Assembly: GCA_020024395.1 (NCBI GenBank)
Contig: JAHHTV010000023.1
Coordinates: forward strand, 1 to 12,972
Length of the DNA stretch: 12,972 nucleotides
Reading direction: 5' to 3'
Source of the DNA: Anaerotignum sp.
GTDB taxonomy: Bacteria; Bacillota; Clostridia; Lachnospirales; Anaerotignaceae
Shown piece after piece: positions 7,618-12,972 of the stretch (position 1 is the stretch's first letter; every line of letters begins with the position of its first letter). The notes beneath the pieces were generated by a model that searched no databases, was not told where the DNA came from, and saw only the letters and a list, made by a program, of their open reading frames with translations. Position numbers and translations under genes: made by a program.

Positions 7618-8484
7618 ATGAAAAAAATTGGTTTGGTATTAGAAGGTGGTGCTTCTCGTGGGGTATATACAGCGGGTGTGCTGGATTTTTTCATGGAACA
7701 AAATATCAAATTTCCTTATATTGTGGGAATTTCTGCGGGAGCTTGCAATGGTGCGGATTATGTATCTTGGCAAATTGGTAGAACACGCAAAACGATGATA
7801 CAAAAAGACAAAAAATATCAATATATGGGAATACGCACATTACTTCGTAAAAAACAACTGATGGATATGGATATGATATTTGACACATTCCCCAATCAAT
7901 ATTTTCCTTTTGATTATGACACATATTTTGCATCAGATATGGAAATTGAATATGGCTGCACCAATTGTGAAACAGGAAAAGCTGTTTTTTTGCAAGAAAA
8001 AAAAGACCCACAAAGATTGATGCAGGTATTAAAAGCATCTTGTGCAATGCCAGGTGCAGCACATCCTGTGGAATTGGACGGAAAATATTATATTGATGGT
8101 GGTGTATCTGACTCTATTCCTGTGCAACATGCATTGGATATGGGGTGTGATAAAGTGGTTGTGATACAAACCAGAAGCAAAGGTTTTTCTATGAAATCGG
8201 AACGTTCTACAAAACTGATTGCAAAATTGTATCACAAATATCCAGCTGTACAAACAGCCATATTAAAAAGACCTTTGGTGTATAACAAAAATTTGATTGC
8301 CATACGTCGTTTGGAAGCAGAAGGCAAAGTATTTGTAATGCGACCAGAAATACAAGAAGTCAAAAGAACAGAAAAAGATTTTTATAAATTGATGCGTTTT
8401 TACCATCATGGATATGAACAGGCACGTCACCAATTCGCAGCACTGCAAGCATTTATGGCAGAGGAGGAAACAGATTGCAATTAA
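7618..8484 (+). CDS. patatin-like phospholipase family protein
   Basis: This 288-aa protein has the Ser-Asp dyad of bacterial patatin-like acyl hydrolases. The oxyanion-hole motif GGASRG lies at 10-15. The nucleophile elbow GISAG at 37-41 contains Ser39. The catalytic Asp160 lies in DGG at 160-162. There is no signal peptide or membrane segment, so it should act in the cytosol or at the inner membrane face on phospholipids or other acyl esters. Length and motifs resemble the E. coli YjjU-like group; the substrate is not known. AAAGGGGGA at 7603-7611 selects this ATG, while an in-frame ATG at 7573 lies inside the inverted repeat and has no ribosome site. It is the first of five same-strand genes, and its end overlaps the next gene by 10 bp. 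Confidence 0.92.
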   Translation: MKKIGLVLEGGASRGVYTAGVLDFFMEQNIKFPYIVGISAGACNGADYVSWQIGRTRKTMIQKDKKYQYMGIRTLLRKKQLMDMDMIFDTFPNQYFPFDYDTYFASDMEIEYGCTNCETGKAVFLQEKKDPQRLMQVLKASCAMPGAAHPVELDGKYYIDGGVSDSIPVQHALDMGCDKVVVIQTRSKGFSMKSERSTKLIAKLYHKYPAVQTAILKRPLVYNKNLIAIRRLEAEGKVFVMRPEIQEVKRTEKDFYKLMRFYHHGYEQARHQFAALQAFMAEEETDCN

Positions 8485-9182
8485 AAACTGTGACAAAAAG
8501 GGTATATTATACGGAAAATGACAGTACAACAGACCGTCCTTGTTTGGGGTATGTCAAAGGAGATACATTTTCTTTGATGCTAGATGCTGGAAATTCTGCG
8601 GCTCATGTGGAATGTTTTTATGATGCGGTGAAACAGAAAGGATTTGATTTGCCTGCATTTTGTGGTGTGACGCATTTTCATTGGGATCATACATTTGGTA
8701 TGACAGCAACAGGAATTCCTTGTATTGCTTGTATGCAGACACAACAAAAATTAGAAGATATGCAAAAATGGAGCTGGAAAGAGGCTGATATGCAAAAAAG
8801 ATTGCAAACAGGAGAAGAAACACCTTTTTGTGATACCCATATTCGTCTGGAATACCCAGATAGAACCAAAATACAAGTCAAAACCGCAGATATGGTATTT
8901 GAAAATCGGTTATCTTTGTATTTGGGGGGCGTATGGGCAGAATTTTTCCGTGTGATTTCTCCACATACCCATGATAGCGTTGTGATATTGGCAGATGATG
9001 TGTTATTTTTGGGGGATAGCTATTGTTCTGTACCTGTGGGCGATGATTGGGTATATGATAAAAGATTATTACGCCATTATATACAAGCGTTGAAAAATAT
9101 TGATTTTACACATTGTATCAAAGGGCATCACCCACCACAGACAAAAGTGGCAATATTGGCAGAATTGGAAGAAGAGTTGTAA
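8475..9182 (+). CDS. MBL-fold metallo-hydrolase
   Basis: This 235-aa protein of the metallo-beta-lactamase fold carries all visible metal-binding motifs: HFHWDH at 67-72, His164 in SPHTHDS, Asp181 in FLGDS, and the final His in KGHHP near 216-220. A binuclear zinc or iron site is therefore likely. The start is a TTG at 8475, 4 nt after the strong site GAGGAGGAAA (8461-8470). The gene begins inside the 3' end of the patatin gene, so the two are probably translationally coupled. There is no export signal, so it is presumably cytosolic. The family cleaves thioesters, phosphodiesters, lactones and other bonds, and the substrate here cannot be told. The only GATC of the window lies in its catalytic Asp71-His72 codons. 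Confidence 0.88.
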   Translation: MQLKTVTKRVYYTENDSTTDRPCLGYVKGDTFSLMLDAGNSAAHVECFYDAVKQKGFDLPAFCGVTHFHWDHTFGMTATGIPCIACMQTQQKLEDMQKWSWKEADMQKRLQTGEETPFCDTHIRLEYPDRTKIQVKTADMVFENRLSLYLGGVWAEFFRVISPHTHDSVVILADDVLFLGDSYCSVPVGDDWVYDKRLLRHYIQALKNIDFTHCIKGHHPPQTKVAILAELEEEL

Positions 9183-9206
9183 AAAAAATGATATGTATGA
9201 TACAAT
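9177..9206 (+). promoter_or_regulatory. possible internal promoter before the kinase gene
   Basis: TTGTAA (9177-9182) and TACAAT (9201-9206) are spaced by 18 bp and overlap the end of the MBL-fold gene. The 61-bp gap here is the largest in the five-gene group, so a separate promoter for the last three genes is plausible. Sequence TGATATCA (9208-9215) just downstream is a small palindrome. Confidence 0.4.
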
Positions 9207-9243
9207 ATGATATCACAATGTATATTTTGGGGAGGAAATACAA

Positions 9244-10173
9244 ATGGGACAAACATTGGTCATTGGTTCGTCTGTGGTAGATGTTATTATCAAAATTGAA
9301 CATTTGCCAGTCAAAAAAGAAGATATTCATATCATAAAACAAAGTCGCTCATTGGGTGGTTGTGCATATTTGGTAAGTGATATATTACGGCATTTTCATG
9401 CCCCATACAGCTTGTGTACCGCAGTGGGTGGTGGGCTGTATGGAAATTTTGTATATGAAAAATTGCAGGAAAGAGGTGTGCCTATTCATGTTCGTGTGCC
9501 AGAACAAGAAAATGGCTGTTGCTATTGTATGGTAGAAGCTGATGGTGAACGTACATTTATTGTAGACCATGGCATTGAATACACATTTTATGAAGATTAT
9601 TTGGAAACCATTGATACTGCATCGATTGATAGTGTGTATATTTGTGGTTTAGAAATAGAGGAGTATACAGGTTGGAATATCATACACTATTTGCAAAAAC
9701 ACCCAGAATATCAAGTGTATTTTGCCCCAGGCCCTCGTATTTTGAAAATTGAACAAGATAAATGGCATGCGATACTTGCATTGCATCCCATATTGCATTT
9801 GAATGAACAAGAAAGCATGGAATTTACAAATTGTAATACCGTAGAAGAAGCAGCGAAAATATTATATGCTATGACACAAAATACAGTTATCATTACATTG
9901 GGCGAAAAGGGTGCATATTGTTTTGATGGCAGCAAAAGTTATACAGCAGAACCTGTCAAAACAACGGTTGTGGATACCATTGGTGCAGGGGATTCGCATA
10001 TTGGTGCAGTGATTGCGGCAAGAAGATTTGGTTGTGACTGGGCAAAGGCCTTGCTTGTGGCAAACCATGTTTCAGCAGCAGTTGTGACAAAAGAAGGCGG
10101 TTTGTTGGAATATGAAGATTTTGCAAAAATAAAAAAATGTTTGCATACAGATTTTCAGATAACATTTGATTGA
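9244..10173 (+). CDS. PfkB-family carbohydrate/nucleoside kinase
   Basis: This 309-aa protein is a ribokinase-fold kinase that phosphorylates a sugar, nucleoside or related alcohol with ATP. The C-terminal PfkB signature DTIGAGD at 244-250 supplies the anion hole and catalytic Asp250. The N-terminal signature region is LGGCAYLVSDIL at 37-48, where Leu43 stands where many relatives have Asn. ATP-site strands VIITLGEKGAYCF at 215-227 are typical. It is cytosolic and about normal length. The ATG follows the strong site GGGGAGG (9229-9235). It ends 16 bp before the Nudix gene start. The substrate cannot be assigned; the Nudix neighbour makes a nucleoside or nucleotide-linked role possible, but that is inference. 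Confidence 0.88.
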   Translation: MGQTLVIGSSVVDVIIKIEHLPVKKEDIHIIKQSRSLGGCAYLVSDILRHFHAPYSLCTAVGGGLYGNFVYEKLQERGVPIHVRVPEQENGCCYCMVEADGERTFIVDHGIEYTFYEDYLETIDTASIDSVYICGLEIEEYTGWNIIHYLQKHPEYQVYFAPGPRILKIEQDKWHAILALHPILHLNEQESMEFTNCNTVEEAAKILYAMTQNTVIITLGEKGAYCFDGSKSYTAEPVKTTVVDTIGAGDSHIGAVIAARRFGCDWAKALLVANHVSAAVVTKEGGLLEYEDFAKIKKCLHTDFQITFD

Positions 10174-10189
10174 GAAAGAAGGAATGATA

Positions 10190-10585
10190 ATGGCTGTGGA
10201 AGTGGTAGCGGCATTGATTTGGAAAAATGACCATTTTTTGATTTGTCAACGTCCCGCAAATAAAGCAAGAGCATTGCTTTGGGAATTTGTGGGTGGTAAA
10301 GTCGAAATAGGAGAAACAAAACAAAAAGCATTACAAAGAGAATGTATGGAAGAATTGGGCGTTTTGGTTTCTGTGGGTGATATGTTTATGGAAGTGACAC
10401 ACACATATACAGATATGGTTGTCCATTTGACATTGTTTCATGCAACGATTGTAGAGGGAGAACCAAAAAAATTGGAGCATCACGATTTACAATGGATTAC
10501 TACATCAGAAATTCCAAAATACACATTTTGCCCCGCAGATGTGGAAATATTGGAGGCATTGCAAAAAAAGGGGGAAACCGTATGA
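10190..10585 (+). CDS. Nudix hydrolase, MutT-like
   Basis: This 131-aa protein contains a complete Nudix box at 36-58, following G-x5-E-x7-R-E-U-x-E-E-x-G-U with R50, E51, E54 and E55 as metal-binding or catalytic residues. Size and flanking sequence (LICQRPANKARALLWEFVGG at 17-36) match MutT/8-oxo-dGTP diphosphatase-type proteins that clean oxidised nucleotides or remove other pyrophosphate-linked compounds. The ATG at 10190 is preferred because AGAAGG (10177-10182) lies 7 nt upstream. An ATG at 10184 and a TTG at 10166 in the same frame are too close to, or upstream of, that site. Its stop overlaps the next start (ATGA), indicating coupling. Actual substrate specificity is uncertain. Confidence 0.9.
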   Translation: MAVEVVAALIWKNDHFLICQRPANKARALLWEFVGGKVEIGETKQKALQRECMEELGVLVSVGDMFMEVTHTYTDMVVHLTLFHATIVEGEPKKLEHHDLQWITTSEIPKYTFCPADVEILEALQKKGETV

Positions 10586-11181
10586 AAAAGATGATATTAT
10601 CCGCAATGGCATTATTTCTTTTGGTAACAGGTTGTGGTGCAAATGCCAATACAAGTGCAGTGTCATTATATGATAGAGGGCTGAAAATGGCACAAGTGGT
10701 AGATAAAATGGCAGAAGATGATGCATATCTTGCATTGTTTTCTACAAATGATGAATTGAAACAGATAGCACAAGAAATAGGCAGCCAAGATTATACAACA
10801 CCAAAAACAGTGTATGCCATAACTGGTGCAGGTGATATGATGCTGAAAATGGCGGATTTACCAAAAGATGAAACATTGCAGCGTGTGATAGAACAAAAAA
10901 CAAGTTCTGCTTGGACAACACAAGTCAATAGCTTACAAGGCACTGTACTTTTGGCAGCGACTTCAATATTGTTGTATGATGAAAGTTTTGTGTATGAGGG
11001 TTTGAAAGTGCCAACCACATATTTATATCTGTATGATGGGGTATATGGTGTAACAGTTACCTATATTCCATATGAACAAAATGTGGTTAGAGCGATTGCA
11101 AGCTTTATAAAAGCAGATGAAAGTTTGCTGGATATGCTCAAACAAATACCAAATGTGACAGTAGATGTTGTGGAAAAATAA
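10582..11181 (+). CDS. small lipoprotein of unknown function
   Basis: This 199-aa protein has a lipoprotein signal peptide ending in LVTGC with Cys18 as the lipidation site. It is therefore expected on the outer face of the cytoplasmic membrane. I do not recognise the mature domain. It is mixed alpha/beta in appearance, with a helix-rich first half (about 28-65), a Thr/Ser/Leu-rich middle (about 110-135) and a Tyr-rich strand region YLYLYDGVYGVTVTYIPY near 145-165. The ATG at 10582 overlaps the Nudix stop and follows GGGGG at 10570-10574. It is the last gene of the group, followed by the bidirectional terminator. Its link to the cytosolic enzymes upstream is unexplained. Confidence 0.8.
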   Translation: MKKMILSAMALFLLVTGCGANANTSAVSLYDRGLKMAQVVDKMAEDDAYLALFSTNDELKQIAQEIGSQDYTTPKTVYAITGAGDMMLKMADLPKDETLQRVIEQKTSSAWTTQVNSLQGTVLLAATSILLYDESFVYEGLKVPTTYLYLYDGVYGVTVTYIPYEQNVVRAIASFIKADESLLDMLKQIPNVTVDVVEK

Positions 11182-11210
11182 ATGATAAAGAAAAAGTATT
11201 CTTCATTATA

Positions 11211-11236
11211 AAAAACGGCGGAAATCCGCCGTTTTT
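11211..11236. terminator. bidirectional rho-independent terminator
   Basis: CGGCGG (11216-11221) pairs with CCGCCG (11226-11231) around loop AAAT. The stem is flanked by A5 on the left and T5 (with more Ts) on the right. It lies between two converging genes, the lipoprotein gene on the plus strand and cstA on the minus strand, and can stop both transcripts. Confidence 0.92.
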
Positions 11237-11246
11237 ATTTTTATGA

Positions 11247-12731
11247 TTATTCTTCCATTTTGCTTGCTGCATATTTTTTGCCGATACGAGGTACACAGAT
11301 GATGTACAACAAAGCGGCAATACCACCAATGATGTATGCAACAGTCAAAGGCAATCCAAAACCGATGGTGCTGTTTAACAAGAAAGATGTGATGATAAAC
11401 AGATAGAATGCACCAGGTATCAAAGAAATCAAGAATGCATATTTTGGAGCACCTTTTTTGGCAATCAGATATACAGAGATTGCTGCAAATGCGAATACTG
11501 CGATTGTTTGGTTAGCCCATGCGAAGTATCTCCACAAAATGTTGAAGCCTTGAGGGTTTACTTTTGCAAATACCAATATGGCAATTACAGGGATAAACAA
11601 GCAAGCTGTAACCAGCAAACGATTTTTCTTTTGTTTCTGGTCAATGTGCAAGTATTCTGCCACAATCAAACGACAAGAACGCAATGCAGTATCACCAGAT
11701 GTAATAGGCAGAATGATAACACCCAAAATTGCAATCAAACCACCAATAGGTCCAAGCAAGTCTTTGGAAACTTCACCAACAACGCCAGTTGCACCGCTCA
11801 AAGAACCTTGGTTGTAGATACCCATAGCTGCTGCTGCCCAAATCATTGCAATGAAACCTTCCAAAATCATCATCCAATAGAAAGTAAAGCCACCTTCTTT
11901 TTCAGATGTAACACTACGACCAATCAATGTACATTGTGTGGAGTGGAAACCAGATGTGATACCACAAGCAACGGTTACAAAGAATACAGGGAAGAAAGGT
12001 GTGCCTGCACCTGTGTTACCAGCTGCATCCCACAAAGGATACATATTAAACAAACCAGTGAAACCATTAGACAAATCAAGGTTCATCAATTCATAACCTT
12101 TGAAGAACAAACCAAAGAATACACCAACTGCGGACAGCAACAATACTGCACCGAATATAGGATAAATTCTACCAATAATTTTGTCGATAGGGAACAATGT
12201 TGCAATCAAGTAGTATGCCAAAATTACACCATAGATAACCCATGTACCAGTTGTGATACCTTCAATGTGTGCAATTTCTGTTGCAAACAAGTCACCAGGT
12301 GTATATGTAAATACAGCACCAACCAGCAACAACAATACCAACAAGAATATGTTGTATATTTGATAAACTTTGTTGCCTAAAAATTTGTTTACGATACCAG
12401 GCATTTGCGCACCATTTTGACGCAATGACATCATACCACAAAGGTAGTCATGTGTTGCACCACTGATGACACAACCAATAGGAATGGTAATAAAAGCAAT
12501 AGGGCCAAATAAGATACCTTGTATAGGTCCGAAAATGGGCCCTGTACCTGCGATGTTGAGCAGGTTAATCAGTCCGTTTTTGAATTTGCTCATAGGAACA
12601 AAGTCTATACCGTCCTGATTTTTTACAGCAGGTGTTTGTCTGTCATCGGGGTGGAAAATATGTTCCACGAATTTCCCGTATACTGCACCGCCGACAATTA
12701 AAAGTACAAGTCCGATAATAAATGTTGTCAT
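11247..12731 (-). CDS. cstA: CstA-family carbon starvation transporter
   Basis: This 494-aa integral membrane protein has roughly a dozen or more hydrophobic segments. It matches the short Gram-positive form of CstA; E. coli CstA is about 700 aa. Family motifs are GTGPIFGPIQG at 62-72, SGATHDY at 90-96, GITSGFHSTQ at 257-266, GDTALRSCRL at 346-355 and WANQTIA at 405-411. CstA and its paralogue BtsT import peptides and pyruvate in E. coli, so a pyruvate or peptide uptake role is likely here. The start follows GGGAGG (minus strand, 12748-12743) by 11 nt, slightly long but without a better alternative. It is transcribed alone from an upstream promoter with A-tract-rich flanks. Carbon-source control is expected from the family, but I see no clear catabolite-response element. 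Confidence 0.93.
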   Translation of the reverse strand: MTTFIIGLVLLIVGGAVYGKFVEHIFHPDDRQTPAVKNQDGIDFVPMSKFKNGLINLLNIAGTGPIFGPIQGILFGPIAFITIPIGCVISGATHDYLCGMMSLRQNGAQMPGIVNKFLGNKVYQIYNIFLLVLLLLVGAVFTYTPGDLFATEIAHIEGITTGTWVIYGVILAYYLIATLFPIDKIIGRIYPIFGAVLLLSAVGVFFGLFFKGYELMNLDLSNGFTGLFNMYPLWDAAGNTGAGTPFFPVFFVTVACGITSGFHSTQCTLIGRSVTSEKEGGFTFYWMMILEGFIAMIWAAAAMGIYNQGSLSGATGVVGEVSKDLLGPIGGLIAILGVIILPITSGDTALRSCRLIVAEYLHIDQKQKKNRLLVTACLFIPVIAILVFAKVNPQGFNILWRYFAWANQTIAVFAFAAISVYLIAKKGAPKYAFLISLIPGAFYLFIITSFLLNSTIGFGLPLTVAYIIGGIAALLYIICVPRIGKKYAASKMEE

Positions 12732-12755
12732 GATGAATAATACCTCCCTTTAGAC

Positions 12756-12814
12756 TTGTTATATTTGCTTTGTTGTTTGATAAAATAAAAGAAAGATAAA
12801 TATATAACAAAGCA
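12756..12814. repeat. overlapping inverted repeats in the cstA leader
   Basis: TTGCTTTGTT-like sequence at 12766-12774 can pair with AACAAAGC plus one base (12806-12814). TTGTTATAT at 12756-12764 can pair with ATATAACAA at 12802-12810. The two pairings share the segment around 12806-12810 and so exclude each other. The element lies between the predicted cstA start site and ribosome site. All stems are AT-rich and may be chance in this composition. Confidence 0.35.
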
Positions 12815-12821
12815 TATTTTT

Positions 12822-12849
12822 ATTATATTAAAAAAATTCGATTTTTCAA
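12822..12849 (-). promoter_or_regulatory. cstA promoter
   Basis: On the minus strand TTGAAA (12849-12844) and consensus TATAAT (12827-12822) are spaced by 16 bp. The predicted start near 12815 leaves a leader of about 85 nt. Upstream, several A tracts spaced near one helical turn could act as an UP element or bend the DNA. Confidence 0.65.
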
Positions 12850-12945
12850 GTAAAAATGCAAAAAAACAAAAAAAATATAGAAAAATAGTATAAAAGTAGC
12901 AGAAAACAGACAAAAATATCCAGTATTTTCCATAAGGGGGAGTTT

Positions 12946-12972
12946 GTGTATTTCATACAAAATAATATGAAT
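12946..12972 (+). CDS. possible start of a further gene (GTG), cut by window edge
   Basis: AAGGGGGAG at 12934-12942 resembles ribosome sites used elsewhere in the window. It is followed by GTG at 12946, and the frame stays open for the nine codons left. An in-frame ATG occurs at 12967 but is too far from that site. Only nine residues are visible, so no product can be suggested. Divergent from cstA. Confidence 0.35.

Noticed and set aside
9189..9215. TGATAT repeats before the kinase gene as an operator
   Set aside because: They are short, imperfect and expected in AT-rich DNA. Only the small TGATATCA palindrome is exact.
11508..12380. 290-aa open frame on the plus strand opposite cstA
   Set aside because: It is antisense to a convincing CstA gene, is rich in Cys, Thr, Asn and Gln as expected from the reverse of a membrane protein gene, and has no ribosome site or known domain.
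12728..12913. 61-aa open frame on the minus strand upstream of cstA
   Set aside because: It is Phe/Tyr/Lys-rich translation of an AT-rich promoter region, overlaps the cstA start and has no ribosome site.

Overview
The window looks like a stretch of an AT-rich (by eye about 35-40% GC) chromosome from an anaerobic Firmicute, most likely a member of the Clostridia. The basis is strong Shine-Dalgarno sequences before almost every gene, lipoprotein signal peptides, tRNA genes without an encoded CCA, a Cu-amine-oxidase-N/DUF3298 secreted protein, a C_GCAxxG_C_C protein and a short (about 490 aa) CstA. The genus cannot be read from the sequence. Every part can be assigned to a known family; no CRISPR array, insertion sequence, phage or toxin gene was seen.

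Layout. Positions 1-145 hold the end of a tRNA gene cluster (partial tRNA-Tyr, then initiator tRNA-fMet), closed at about 148-179 by a terminator that also serves the oppositely oriented merR gene. merR (190-954, minus) encodes a MerR regulator with a TipAS-type ligand domain. It is divergent from a two-gene unit (1105-2644, plus) encoding a C_GCAxxG_C_C protein and a secreted Cu-amine-oxidase-N/DUF3298 protein, which ends in a strong terminator. The two promoters lie back to back; the merR promoter has the 19-bp spacer typical of MerR-controlled promoters.

Positions 2685-7492 are a compact efflux operon: a MarR repressor (GTG start), a lipoprotein periplasmic adaptor (4-bp overlap) and an RND permease. 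Its promoter contains a 29-bp near-perfect palindrome covering most of the spacer and the -10 box, an excellent candidate for the MarR operator. Positions 7618-11181 carry five co-directional genes: a patatin-like phospholipase, a metallo-beta-lactamase-fold hydrolase (TTG start), a PfkB sugar/nucleoside kinase, a Nudix (MutT-like) hydrolase and a small lipoprotein of unknown function. Two junctions overlap, and a second promoter probably lies before the kinase gene. A bidirectional terminator (11211-11236) separates this unit from the convergent cstA (11247-12731, minus), a peptide/pyruvate-type carbon-starvation transporter with an A-tract-rich upstream region. A possible GTG-started gene begins at the right edge.

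The most unusual whole-window signal is the near absence of GATC. I find one copy in 12,972 bases where simple composition would give dozens. Asp codons that precede a C are almost always GAC although GAT is preferred elsewhere. This suggests selection against GATC, for example by a GATC-targeting restriction system.
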